A stretch of DNA of 64,000 nt, from contig JADWOT020000001.1 in NCBI GenBank assembly GCA_036345935.2, positions 9,025,500-9,089,499 on the forward strand, read 5' to 3'. The notes beneath the pieces were generated by a model. The model ran no database searches. It had not been told where the DNA came from and saw nothing but the letters and a program-made list of their open reading frames with translations. Positions within the stretch are counted from its first letter, which is position 1. Every line of letters starts with the position of its first letter. Shown in pieces: positions 11,337 through 24,233 of the stretch. This DNA is from Taenia hydatigena (Eukaryota; Platyhelminthes; Cestoda; Cyclophyllidea; Taeniidae). Made by a program: the position numbers and the translations under genes.

Positions 11337-11570
11337 GTCAGCCTGTGGACAATGAAGGATTCGGCCAGGTGTTTATGAATAAACCAGACAACATGTCGTT
11401 GCAATTTAACATAGCAATAAAATATTTAGCAAAGGAATTTTTACATTTGTTGTCCGTCCAGCTCTAAGTCTTATCTACGGTCACTTGGATGGTCCTTGTA
11501 CCTTCGTCAGGTGGGCTATCCTCCAGACCACGCTAGTAGCTCCAGTCATTTTCAATCGTCGAACATATTT

Positions 11571-14500
11571 ATCTAGATGTTAAGAGCAACTAAACCTTGG
11601 GTACACTCCTTTCCAGTATTGTCTGATAGGTACAGCGTTCATCGAGAGGTGGAATCTTGTGCTTCCTGTCGATACTTGGGTTTTGAACGTCTGTGTTCCT
11701 TTAGGCGAGACATGTGCTCGTTTATTTTGTGCGAAACTACTACTTCTCTAAGTTAGTTAGTTAGTTCTGAATGATTGTTTGCTTGATGTCAACTTCTATC
11801 AAAATGATCGGCAGTGTAGCTGCTGCTGATGGTACGGTGGACCACACACCCAATATATCATCATCTTCCTCTTCTGTGATTCCCTTCATTCGATGTTTTA
11901 TGAACTAGTTAAAAAAACCAAAATATTTATGGTACGCAAAACAGCTATTTAAATAAACAATGTTTCGCTAGCTCATTTGAGAACCTCGATCTTCATGTTC
12001 CTGTATTTCGGATTCTTTAATCTGGCACCTACTGCATCACACAAGATCTAAAAAACGTAGTCTGCTACTCCAGGTGGCGGCGATACAGGTGCAAACATTG
12101 AAGTGGTATTGTCGAGGTAATGCACATGGGGTCCCCTTTTTAATGGACAAACATCTTCTCGTATCCACAAAATGCATCACCTGCTTGATTTTCTTAAAGT
12201 CGGTTTTCGGGTGAAAACAGTAGTAGTGGAGTTTGATATGAAACCCCTTCGTGAATCCGACAATTAAACGAAGAAGGATCGGCATTGACTCAGCTGCATT
12301 CAATTTAAAGTTATTTGCATAGGTGCATTAATATCTCTTTGTTATATCTCCTTCATCGTCGAAAGTCGTGGTCTGCTATAGCTGGAATTAGGCATCCCAT
12401 TGGCACCATTACCACCTCACCACAACTGTGCCCACACGTGAACACCTTCGTTGCAAACGAACTTCTTCTTCCCTTTAAAAGTGGGTGCCCAGTCCACAGG
12501 TAGCGTGCGGTCTCCACCCAAACCTAAGTGTAACAGCTTAGTAAGACATCAAACAACGATTGATGTTACCTGCTATTGGGAAAGTACCAGCGAGGTTTTT
12601 CGGATGAAACCACGTATGGCTATGCGGCTAGTCTCCTCCCACCACCAGCAGTTTAAATATTTTATTAATTAGGTGACCTCCGAGTCCTGACCAGGTGGTG
12701 GTAGTGAGACTAAACTCGCGATGGGTATGAATTTAACCTCTGCAATTTGGAGCGATTGACAAGGCCTCCTTCTTTCCGTGGTAGAAATCGAAATGGAATT
12801 CAACACGTGTGTGCCATCTTTAATTACTGTTCAGCTTGTTTGAGATTTACATTTTAGTAAGGAAAATGAGCAAGCAAATGGTCCAATTCACGATACATTA
12901 GTGGCAATTCAATGCGAAGATTTGCTCGTACTCAGCTTCTACGGCTCTCCGGTATCCGCAGAAAATATTCTGCGTTGAATTGCTTTTGATAGAAGTCTCT
13001 TTTTCCTTAAGTGGTTTTGCTGGCATTTCGGATGTCACCCCGCTTCCACTAGACACTTCTAGTGCCTCAATTCAAAGGTCGCGCCAGTCCGTCACTGAGG
13101 TGTGACGACTACAGGTAACCGTAGAAAAGCTTCTGCTGCATGGGTCAGTGGATGGGTGGTCGAGACCTCAATGGCGTGCACTCTCAGCGTGCGTCCCTTT
13201 GCTGACTCATTCGCGCTGGTCGATCGATAAAATCGATGAGAACATCTGGTCTACCCTCGTTGCACCCCCATTACCCCATTAAACAGACGATCGATCGACA
13301 GGGCTCAGTAACCGGGACAAAAAATCACATCCATGAATGGCGAGAGGGGTGAGTTAATAAATAAATAGATTTAAGTGATGCAGATCAACCACCTGCTTAA
13401 CCGCAATGAATGTGTATGAATCTAATTCATTTTTTAAACTCTCACCCATCACTCTATTCAATTCCTTCCCATTGTAAAGTGTAGTTTCCTTTTGTAGCCT
13501 TAGGGCACAGAGAGGTGCTCCAAGGGTTTAATTGTAAATGACGGTTTGAGCATTAAAACTGTCCTGTTGATCTGTTTTGTGCCTCGACTTCGTGCAACAT
13601 TGTTAGTAACACAGAATGCACCTTCTAAACGCGTTCATTAACGTCAAATTGAGTGCCCGAATGATACCACCAAAAAAGGTTTTTTTTCTAACCTCTGTAT
13701 GAGTAGTGATTGCTTGCATGGATATGTCCGCATTGAAAGAAGTGTCTTTTAGAAAAATAGATTAGCATCCTGCTATTGCGGTCCGAGAACGCAGATTGAC
13801 AAAACCCTAGCAATTCATTTATTAACGCTTTCAGTGGTGACATATTTACTGAATGGCGCGGTCCCTGAATTAGAGTAAGAATGATTAGAGAAGGGAAAGA
13901 TAGAGGCCAGATGACATTATTAGTACCAGTAGAGGCGCTCGCGTCAAAGGAGACCTCCGGCAAAGGTCAATCCAACAAGAGTAATTTTTCGCACTTAGGC
14001 AACTGCATTAAGCAGTTAACAGACTCCGGCTGCGCATTCGTTCCAGCAGCGACATCAACATTAATGCTGCTCCTACTAAAATCCGTAATCAGCACACAAT
14101 CACCTCATCCCAGGAATCAATGCTCCAACTTTGACATAAATCCTTCAAACGCACATATACACACACTCACCAAGACTCGATTCACAGCGCCTGGAAGAAG
14201 TCGTGGAAGCAGCCTCCGAATCCGGTTAGGAATATTATTCCTCAAATCATTTTTGACTGGTAGCTCAAATAAATAATTATCAAATTAGTTAGCCGGACTT
14301 ACTATTGCCAAATGAATCAAACGCAGTTTACAATGGCAACTAAGGCGCAGTTGAATAGAATGTAAGCAGGGAAGTTAACGAGTAGGAGCATGCGACATTG
14401 CGACTCCGTTTGCGTTAACACTCATCTTGAATTACTGTTACCGTTTTGTGGACTGAAAAGCATTCTCCTTGACATGACTCTACACATAGACTCAGATGAA

Positions 14501-17500
14501 TGGCTTCTTCTTTCGTGGTGGCGTCTCCGCCAAAACAATCCCTGTGCAGCTGTAAAAACGTTGCTCTGTTTGCCGGACTCGTGGAGCGATGTCTACTGAG
14601 CAAAGCATCAGTAGAGTTGACATTCCACATCAAAATTTAAGAGCAACAAGTTGGTGGATGCTGGACGAATGCAAGCCAAGGAAAGATTAGAGATGCAGCG
14701 CTTTAATTTCTTCCAAATTCAGTGCGAAAATGCAAAACTTATAAGCACAAAGCATTAAACGAAGAGGGTCAACGCGTATGGAAATCCATCCCAATGCCCT
14801 CTGCTGGTAAAAGCCTTGACAATCGCTTCAAGTTGCCAAACTGTGCCCTTAGTGGTTTCCAAGTTCAAAAAAATCATCCAAACCTAGATGTGTTTATTAT
14901 TTACTGAAGCGTTATCACCGTTACACAACTAAATCTTCTCCAACCAAAAACGCGAGCGCAATTGCAGTTACCAGAAGACTTACACAAAACAAAAAACTAA
15001 ATTTGTGGCGTGAAGAAGTGGCCTACGTAACTAACAAAAACGACTAGGTTTTGTTGATTAAAAGCTCAAAAGGGGCTTTAAAGTTAATTTCGTCCTTTGC
15101 ATTTACAGCAACATTACTGAATTTTAATTTTTCAATGTCTATTTCTGCGCTGTCTTTTGGGTCTGAAGGTCTGTAACTAAAAGCAATGGAGAGTATCAAT
15201 TCACTCCTTACAAGACGTGCACTCAAGGTTCCACTTTTTCAAACAACTCCATTGCATCTTACACAGAGTAGATACCAGCCAATCTGGCCATTTCCTAGAG
15301 TTGAATGCATTTCTCGCTGTTTGGTGAATGCTGTCTCCAACAGAAATGGAATGGACATTCTGAAGGTAGACTTTTGATGCGAAAACAGATGCTAGTGCCA
15401 AAAATTTGCTGCATATTCTGCACTCTGACCATTTATAGATTTCAACTCTACTGTCTAAACCTTCAGTCTTGTGTTTTGTTATGACATTTTCTAAATGAGG
15501 CATGAGGAGTAGTACTTCAGTAGCCAATAAACCACTCGCCCTGCTTCATCATGAGTCAGTGTTTGATCATGACCCTGAAAGAAAAGAATGCGCTGCAGCA
15601 CACCTTCTTCCATGACCATTGAGCCATCCGAATTTCTAAGTGCAGCTTAAACTGGGTTTTTTAGTAGAATTTTGAATGTGGAACTTATAAAGGGCTGTAG
15701 ACATTGCCTACGCTCCGAATTAGGACTGCCAAAAGTGAGATGGTTATTTATGAAAGACCATGTTTTACATCCCAACCGAGAGTGTGATTATTAACCGTCA
15801 GAAGCATAGTACGTCCTGCGTACGAGTGAAGGAGAAAGTGATGCCTGGCAGCGAAAACAATGGTCATCCCCTTCAAACCTGCCTTGACGAGTTATGGTTA
15901 TAAATAAACAATTTATCTGAATCTCAATAGATAACGGCGTTATCTCAGCACCAGATCGGTAATCATTTTCAACGATCCCGGTTGAACCATAGAACTAAGG
16001 CCCTACGTTTATTAATTGCGGGGTCAGTGCTTTCGATCTGCGAATTAAGCCAACAGTGTTAATGAACTTCCATAGGTCAGGCCCTATTTAGGCCACATGG
16101 CTGGTCTGTGCTCAACCAAGAAGGGCGATCGACTATCCATGAAAGAAACACCTTTAATTGAGTGACTTTATTAAAGCCTCACCCAAACCCACTCAATTTT
16201 AAACAACATAGTTAATAACGCACTACTAAGGAAACTGCACATACATAAGAATGATAGAAATTACTCGACTATCAACCCAATCGAACAAGGTCAACTAGGT
16301 CGGAAAGACTGAATCTCGAAACCGGCACTTGCGATGGTAGTGATGAATGGGAGGTCAACTAAATGTTATTACAGTTGATGACTCCAGGTCGTATTGTCGC
16401 TGGTGAGAGTGTATGAATCGAGCGATGTTGGCTCATTAGTTATGTTCTTGATACAAACAGTGGCAACTTAGTTGCAGGCGATGCGTTGATAGGCAATTTC
16501 GGGGAAAAAATTCCGTGAGAGCCGAAGTTCCAGCATCTAAAACGACAACTTAGGTCGAACCGATGTTCGGAGAAACCGATTATGTAGCTTCAATTTGATT
16601 TGATTTAGAAAGGGATGTCTGCATCTTGTTTTCTACCGTAATTGCTTGCAGCAGTTTTCGTACTAAGCAACGGCAATTGAGGTTCCCCTGATGTGTGGTG
16701 AGCTTGGTCACGTAGCTGCACTCCTTTTTACCGCTCTTATCCAAATTTAATTAGGATTGGGACTTGACGGCCGTTCTCGAGTTACACAATACCAATTTAG
16801 GTCTGGTCGATATTGATAGGAGGCAACGCAAGATGGGGAAGAATCGTGACGTCAGTCCTATCAAGGCAAAGTAAATATCTGTTTAAGTTCAATTCGAGCG
16901 CTCAAATGATCGGGTGATTCTCGTTCCATCCCCGGATTTTACTCTCGTCTGTCTCAGCAACAAATAACTTCCTATTGCATTTGTGTTCGCCTTCTGCAGC
17001 ATTCTATAAAAAGTGCTCCTTGTCCACAAATGCTTCTCCTTCCCTAGCCCTTCACTTGACACCTCCCATATCTGCACTTCCCTTCTCATTCACTGCACAC
17101 ACATTATTAATTTTCTAGAAGCCTGCACATACTTCAGTGAATTTAAGTTGTTTTACTTTAGAAACCGACTGTGTAGAAGGTAGAATGAATACCCCCCTAC
17201 TGATTTCGTAATTAAGTAGTCAAAGGGTAAGCAGCGCCAAGAAAAATGAGATTGCAAAAGTCTTTGATTTGCATTAGTGATCTACAACCAGCGATCAGGT
17301 CCATCCCTTCCGTGGACATGATTGCGGTTAGCCAGTTCACGGTCATGCAGACCATCAAGGCTCCTCTAATCTTCTTCGATCAGCTTTGTGAGCATTGCTG
17401 GTGAGGCTAAAACCACTAGCAAGCTGCGGCTGCCAACAGTCGAAATCGCCTTAAGCAGCAAGAGCACAAACGAGTTTCTCGGCTTTTTATCCATGAACCA

Positions 17501-17639
17501 GAATACTGCTTTCTATTGATGTGATGTGTTGACAACCACCACCATCCCGTCCTGCCATTCCTGTTTCACCACAATGCTAATGCAGCATCCAAGTCATCCA
17601 TTAGTCTTTATGTCGTAATATCTCAATGTTCGTTAAAGT
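11571..17639. other. Gene-poor stretch, nothing recognised
   Basis: Open frames are short and lie on both strands without domain similarity that I can name. A TTAG run lies at 11752-11766. Minus-strand frames at 12303-12037 and 15527-15044 have protein-like composition, and a possible 35-base GT-AG intron can be drawn at about 15212-15178, but the frames do not join in phase, so I do not call a gene. Confidence 0.45.
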
Positions 17640-18967
17640 CTTTTTTGATCTGATTTCTCAGGATAGCTTATTCGATTATACTAATAAAATAATAGAAATC
17701 AGTGCCTAGCTGATCAATTCCGCACCTCCGATGCAGATGATAAAATCGGATCCGACCGTTTAGTACCAAGCTTGTTAATCTCATATGCCTATAAGTCCCC
17801 TTATGTGCTTTCCATTACTGTCCTTTGACCATCAACTTACGTATTTGCACAGGCATGCGCACATTTACGTTTCCCCCTCAGGTCCACCACCACAGTGCTG
17901 CCGACATCTTGCTACTTGACTCTGAGGTAGAATTCCTCGCTACTAGGTAGTGCTCAGTAGCAGCAGCATGAAGAAATCAGCTTTTGATTTAGCATTGCTA
18001 AGCCAATACCGCATGAGGAGCATCAATCTGACGCTAGTGGTGAACTAATGAGAATAGATGCATCCATCAATGCAAAGGGTTCTAGGACCTTAAGGTGGTG
18101 AATAGGACCTATAGTGCATTGCGGGCGGTGGAGACCGTCAAACTGCTGTTGCAGAGCTAAAAGACGTTGATCGATTTTTTTTACGTGACTGACCAAGCGT
18201 CAACAAAACTCCGCTTCCTTTCACGATCTGTAAAAAATTGACCATAGTCGTGGGAGCCTATTGCAATCCCTGTTTATCGTCTTGTTTTAAAATCCGAAAT
18301 AAATAAGTAAATCTTGACGTTAGCGACGGGAAACAGACAGGTGTATGCATAAGGAAACGTGTGCCAAGAAATGGACTTGTCATTGTAGATGTTGAAAACA
18401 ATCGCTGAAAAAAGCGTGAATGTAGGAAGGGCGAAAAGAGAAGGATGAAAAGGAGAATTTCGGATTCGCCTACCTTTTAGGCACTTTTTGCTACTTGGAA
18501 GAAACTGAACAGTTTCATAGGCATAATTTTGCCTTTTCTTTTTTATTACTTTTGATCCCTTTTGCTACTTAACTTCCGTGCAGTGTTTGACGCTGGTTTT
18601 GCCACACTACAACATTTACTAAATCAAAGAAATAGTAAACAAGGGGATTTTCGTATTTCATAGTGTTGGTGAGTGGAAGAGGACGATGTATGTATGGTAA
18701 TAGAGGTGCAGTGGCATAAACTATAAGATTTCGCATCACACGCTTTGCGGCGGTGCTCATTTTACGTTCCCGTTAAGCATCGCAGCTTCGAACGAAGATC
18801 AACCTCCGGCGGAGAAGAGCTACGCCTTCGACAAGGACGATAGGTTCTCTCTTTTGGTTTTGATGCCTCCTTTTGGCAAGGAGAAGTCATCCATAAATGC
18901 ACGCCATTTCAATTTAATCACACGTGAGCTACTACTTTAGTCTCGGGTCTGTTCATAGGCACGTTAC

Positions 18968-19057
18968 ATGGCAGCCGAAATGGCCGAAAATCGTGACCTC
19001 CTTTTCTACTGCAATGTGGCGCTTTGTTTGCTAATTATTCTTTGTAGAACTGAGTGA
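18968..19057 (+). CDS. 29-codon open frame in the R2 core, hypothetical
   Basis: ATG to TGA, beginning MAAEMAENRDLL, with a hydrophobic Cys-containing C-terminal half (NVALCLLIILC) that could be a membrane segment. It is identical base for base in copy 2 (23978-24067). Seven bases separate it from the next small frame. It lacks any database support I can give; identity of the whole core means conservation here is not proof of coding. Confidence 0.2.
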   Translation: MAAEMAENRDLLFYCNVALCLLIILCRTE

Positions 19058-19064
19058 GGTCTAA

Positions 19065-19223
19065 ATGACAGAGTTATGGAACCTACCGTGGGTGCAGATC
19101 AAAGGCATATTTGGCATCTCCTATGAGTACACTGAAGACCATGATGCTACAACACTGTACTATCACCAAATCAGGCAACACACCGGATGCCATTTCGTGC
19201 GCAATTCATCTGTGCTCATCTGA
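19065..19223 (+). CDS. 52-codon open frame in the R2 core, hypothetical
   Basis: ATG to TGA, beginning MTELWNLPWVQIKGIFG, rich in aromatic and His residues (YEYTEDHD, LYYHQIRQH). The copy at 24075-24233 keeps the frame with six substitutions, three silent and three changing an amino acid (two Thr to Ala, one Gln to Arg). Neutral drift would give more changes, but the sample is too small to decide. No family recognised. Confidence 0.25.
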   Translation: MTELWNLPWVQIKGIFGISYEYTEDHDATTLYYHQIRQHTGCHFVRNSSVLI

Positions 19224-22200
19224 ATGATACTTGTGCAGCTGTGTGTAGGACATGTTCGCTTACTCCTCTTGGGTGAAAATCAGGCAGGGTGCACACAACT
19301 CGGGGCTGGGCTAACATCGATGCACCCTAGAGAGCATACAAAGCTCTTCCCCATCATAATGCGTTAATGTGTGCGCCTTCTCCTTTTTAGTAATAATTAA
19401 TTCTAGCATATACGCATCCACTTCTACGCTGCCTTTTTGATCAAAGTGCCTGCAAGCATTTAATAAAGAAAACTGAACTCGTTTGAAGAAACACCTGTGT
19501 GTTCGGCACGTGCACAAAAATCCAACTGACCTTTAGAGAAGTAATGTCAAAGCGTCCAATGTTCACTAGCTTTCTTTTTCTGCGAAAGCGTTTGATAATT
19601 TGAAAAAGCTTCCTCACTTTGGCGAATTCGCCTTCTACTTCACTGCCAGACGGTAAAATTGCTACATAACGACTCGTCTACTTACCCAGAACTTGGCTAG
19701 TAATGTGCATTGCGAGAAGAGATTTCGCCTCGTCTCGTCCACGCAAAGCAGCACGTGTGCATTTAAGCTGAAGTTGCACGTGATGTTGGCAAATAACAAA
19801 CACTGCAAAGGTCACCTATCATTCCACCAATCCATGGTTAAGCAAACTCAACAAGCAGCACTCCATACTCATAAATCAGCCATAGGGCACGCCAAAGAGT
19901 CGATTACAGCACTTGGAAATGAAACTAATGCGCCACATCAAAGGCAGAGCAATGCATCCTATGACAAGCATTTTTAAAGTAGATAAGTGTTCCAAGGGAC
20001 TAGATCCTGGATACTTCGCCTATGGAAACCAAACGCTTAATAGTTGAAGTGATCGAACAACATCTTCCCTCAAGTGCTACAGAAGGCTGAGCAGAAGCAG
20101 CGTAGCGAATATAGGCAGAAAACACCGCTCCTCATGACTGGTGAACAAAGTACTTCAACCCAGGGAGGTGCCCTAATTAACGATCCCCCTTCACATCATA
20201 GGAAGCAGCAACGTAGAGCCTATGCTCGCAGCGTAATGTCCCAACCCGACTGCGACTTTAGCGCTGACAGTCCGTCATTAACCAACAAGCTGGTAATCCT
20301 TCACGCAGCTTACAAATAAATACAAGGAATGATGGAGCATGGAACTGCAATTGGGGTATTAACACGAATAAAGGCATGGATTACGTAAAGTGCTCCAAGA
20401 GGCACAAGACTTATCTTCGAAAATTAGTTTTTTGATATTTACAAGCCTTTCTCGGCTTTTGTCAATGCACCTTATAAAGCCAATCCCTACTAAGCCCACT
20501 ATTTCAATTTGTTCGCTCATACCACTCAACACTTCTTAGTGGTAAATAGTCCCTGAAAAAGGTGATGTGGCTGAAGGGAAGGGGTGAAAAGTTGTATCCA
20601 ATGTGACTGCTCTTGCAACGCTAATTTGCCATCAATATGCTTTCCATCCTGGCAAAGACCGTAACTTCGATCCGGCCACTATGACCATCATCACATCTCC
20701 TACGCACCAACGCATGCATACGCCCCTTTATTTGTTCAGGAGCGTGGTTGTCTCATGAGCAACACAGGAAAATCCTTAATGATGCGCTTCATGACCGTAT
20801 GAAGATAAAGTTATTAAATAATTTCCTTCTGGAGGCCCGTTTTTCATGGGTTGCTAGATTTCCAAGCATGAGGTGTGATTAACATCACAAATCATACGTG
20901 CACACGCAAAGATGAAATGCGGTGCAATCCAACGCGAAGCCAGGCGTATGAATTGTATGCAATCGCGAAACTGCGGATAGAAGGAGATAGATATATTGGA
21001 GCTTCAGGATGAAAGGTGTGGACGATTAAAATGTGGGAGATCGGACTTGTAGCCAAGATCGGGTTAGCATGCCGATGTCATAGAGAAGGTAGTTGGAGGT
21101 TAAATGTCTAATGCAGGACGGCTTTTATGATGTAGGCGCATTCGCAAGTGAGGCCAATGCGGTGATTACAGTACTTCTGGTAGACACATCAACACACAAG
21201 GAAGCATTCAGCCAGTTGTTTGATCTTAGCCACATCTAGGTGATCCCATTTAAACTGACGGTAATAGCTGAACTCGAAAACACGAATTTTCTTTTTCTAT
21301 TCTATCGAGTCCCTCAGACCCATCACTAGTTACCTGCTCGTCAGTGAGTGGCATGCAGAGCAGCAAATGAGCAAAGGAAGAGGTCGTGAAATGAGTCCCA
21401 TTGAACAGTATTGAGATATACGCCACTCATTAGAGCGGATTACGAAGGTGGCGTACAAATATAGAATAGAAAATAGGTGTTCCACCAGAAGCTAACGTCA
21501 AATGTGAGAAAAAAGGTATAAGTGCTTAAGCTCAATAGCATCCTTCTGGAGTACTTTGTGTGAGTTCATATGCTAACCACTGAAACGTGGTGTTTAGTAA
21601 AACGCGAAATTTTTGTTGCCTATACATGCTGCGTAAACATCCCAAAGTTCGCATTTGTGGTTGTAGAAAGTGACGCCTTCCTATTTCTAGATAAAATATG
21701 CTTGCCGTTAAGCCAGGTAAATGTTAAAGACATCGAAACTCTTAGGGACTTGTAGGGAGTAGATGAGATGGCGTAAAAAGGAATCAGTAGAATATGCAGT
21801 TAACTAGGAGAGTTGAGAGTTGAATGGTGATTAGTAGAGGGAAGTGGACGTCAGCGATAGCTAAGCGCAGGTGCCTCATGGATTCAATCACTCTACTGAG
21901 GTTAGGCTACGTCGGTCTGAGTTAGCACACAAGGCTATGACGGAAGTGGAACGCCCGGGATTGCTGGTTTCTTTCGATGCACTAAAATCGGCTGCACCTC
22001 ACCTTAGTCTTCCTTGCTGCTCTTTACTCCTCTCCATACATTTGTGCTATTTCGCATAGTCAGTTCCTATCCCATCATATCACATCCTTTTCCACGATAT
22101 TCGACTGCATATTATCGTGCGCGTATGGTACCGGAGGCGGTGGCGGTAGTGGATGCTGTGTTCATGGTGCTGTCGGCGGCTTCATCAGAAGGCAGATGAG

Positions 22201-23977
22201 TACAAGCGCGTTGAAGTGTAGTTCATGGGAGGTTGATGTTTGGTTTGCATTTACAAATGCATCGTCAATTACACGAAGCGTTACAAAGTGAGTTGCTATT
22301 TTGGTACACATTAATTTATGCAAATGAAAAACATTGTCGATGTATGGCAGTTCAAAATTCAATGTGCCTATTTTGCTCTTGTTTTCTTCTGCATTTTTCC
22401 GGTTTTATTTGTATAGTACGTTAAATGCTTAGGAGTGTATCTTTTATAATGCTTCCATGTTCAATTGAGCTGTAGTTATTTCTTAGGTATCGACGTCCTA
22501 CAGCAGGTGTTTGGAGATTTGAAGACTTACTGCAGACCAATTTTCACATCTAAGTGGATATTCGGCACAACACATTACAAGTGGCACTAGTTGAGCGATT
22601 GAAGCACTTCCTACAGACATAGCATCACAAAACGTCTAGACAACTAGTTAGTTTGTTTAGGGCTGCTGAGGGATTCGTCCACCGATTTTATTTTTCAGGA
22701 TGGTCTATTCTATTATATTAATAAAATGACTAAAATCAGTGAATAGCTTGTGAATTTCGCATCTCCCATGCAGATGGTATAAGCGAATTCGATCGTATAA
22801 TACCGCGCTTGTCAATCTCATGTGCCTACAGGTCCACTCATGTGCTTTTCATTACTGTCCTTTGATCATCAACTTACGTGCATGCGCAAGCACGCGCATA
22901 TTTACGTTTCCCTTTCAGCTCCACCACCACAGTGCTGCAGACATCTTGCTACTGGACTTCAAAGTAGAATATCCTCGCTACTAATATAGTGCTAAGTGGC
23001 AGCAGCATGAGAAAATCAGCTACTGATTTGGCACTGTCAAGCCAATACCGCATGAGGAGCATCAATCTGACGCTAGTGGTGAACAAAGGGTTCTGGAACC
23101 TTAATGTGTAGCATTGTAGGATCTGTTGACAGTGGTGGCTAGGACCTATATTGCATTGCGGGCGGTAGGGAGACCGTCCAACTACTGTTGCAAAGCTACA
23201 AGACGTTGATCGATTTTTCGCGTGACTGACCCAGCGTCACCAAGACTCCGCTCTCTTTTGCAATCTGTAAACAAAATTGACTATAGTCATGAGAGCTTAC
23301 AACAATCCCCGTTTACCGCCTTGTTTTAAAACCCGAAACAAATAAGCAAATCTTGACGTTAGTGACAAGTGCAAAGAAATTGACTTGTCATTGTAGGTGT
23401 TAAAAACACTTGCTGAAGAGAAGCGTAAATGCAAGACAAGTGGAAAGAGAAGGGTGAAAAGGAGAATTTTGGGATTGCCCACCTTTTGGACATTTTTTGC
23501 AACTTGGAAGAAAATGAACAGTTTTATACTCATAAGTTTGCCTCTCCTCTTTTGATTCCTTTTACTCCCTTTTCCTACCTACCATCCATGCAATGTTTGA
23601 CGCTGGTTTTGCCACACTACTACATTTAATAAAGCAAAGAAATGGTAAGCGAAGGGATTTTTGTGTTTCATAGAGCTGATAAGTAAAAAAGAACGACATA
23701 TGCATGGTAATAGAGGTGCCTTGGCATTAGCTACAAAATTTCGCATCACGAGCTTTGTAGTGATGCTCAATTTACTTTCCCGTTGTCCATCACAACTTTA
23801 AATGATGATTAACCTCCGGCCGATAAGAGCTACGCCTTCGACAAGGACTCCAGGTTCTCTCTTTTGGTTTTGATGCCTCCTTTTGGCAAGAAGAAGTCAT
23901 CCATAAATGCACACCAGTTCAATTTATTCACAAGTGAGCTACTACTTTAGTCTCGGGTCTGTTCATAGGCACGTTAC

Positions 23978-24067
23978 ATGGCAGCCGAAATGGCCGAAAA
24001 TCGTGACCTCCTTTTCTACTGCAATGTGGCGCTTTGTTTGCTAATTATTCTTTGTAGAACTGAGTGA
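23978..24067 (+). CDS. 29-codon open frame in R2 core, copy 2, hypothetical
   Basis: Identical in sequence to the frame at 18968-19057, with the same start and stop context. Product unknown; listed because the pair is unusually well conserved. Confidence 0.2.
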   Translation: MAAEMAENRDLLFYCNVALCLLIILCRTE

Positions 24068-24074
24068 GGTCTAA

Positions 24075-24233
24075 ATGACAGAGTTATGGAACCTACCGTG
24101 GGTGCAGATCAAAGGCATATTTGGCATCTCCTATGAGTACACTGAGGACCATGATGCCACAGCACTGTACTATCACCAAATTAGGCGACACGCCGGATGC
24201 CATTTCGTGCGCAATTCATCTGTGCTCATCTGA
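24075..24233 (+). CDS. 52-codon open frame in R2 core, copy 2, hypothetical
   Basis: Partner of 19065-19223 with three amino acid changes and no gap. Whether it is translated is unknown. Confidence 0.25.
   Translation: MTELWNLPWVQIKGIFGISYEYTEDHDATALYYHQIRRHAGCHFVRNSSVLI

Larger units (their letters stand above)
7990..11570 (-). repeat. R4 repeat, minus copy (interrupted by solo LTRs)
   Basis: Read on the minus strand, this segment matches 46580-48610 on the plus strand in the same order: a block near 11560-11345, a block at 10960-10714, a block at about 10260-9770, a block near 9290-9160 and finally a 52-base tandem array. Gaps are explained by inserted solo LTRs (10523-10712, 10962-11336) and by about 450 bases near 9300-9750 and 700 bases near 8460-9150 that are absent from the other copy. 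No complete transposase or reverse transcriptase frame is visible. Divergence is considerable (roughly 70-80 percent by eye), so it is an old duplication or two old insertions. Confidence 0.7.
18801..19380 (+). other. Highly conserved core of R2, copy 1
   Basis: Compared with 23811-24390 the stretch 18931-19353 differs at only about a dozen of 423 positions, while flanking R2 sequence on either side differs at 13-20 percent. Several blocks of 60 bases or more are identical (18931-19134, 19196-19266). Six of six differences within 19134-19200 are transitions. Either recent gene conversion or selection could explain this. Confidence 0.75.
17640..22690 (+). repeat. R2 repeat, copy 1 (about 5 kb, fullest copy)
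   Basis: This segment is followed directly by a second copy (22690-26675) at an offset of 5010-5040 bases at the start and about 4910 near the end. Its last 900 bases (21770-22690, the tail) recur alone at 52590-53640 (plus) and 39890-40425 (minus). It holds no recognisable transposon protein. Overall identity between copies is about 80-87 percent by eye, apart from a core that is nearly identical. It could be an old non-autonomous transposon or a duplicated segment. Confidence 0.8.

Noticed and set aside
15044..15527. Two minus-strand frames possibly joined by a 35-base intron
   Set aside because: GT-AG borders exist, but neither acceptor choice continues the upstream frame beyond about 15 codons.
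18569..18760. 63-codon minus-strand frame kept open in both R2 copies (also 23579-23770)
   Set aside because: Most nucleotide differences between the two change the amino acid, so the pattern looks like neutral drift and not like a maintained protein.
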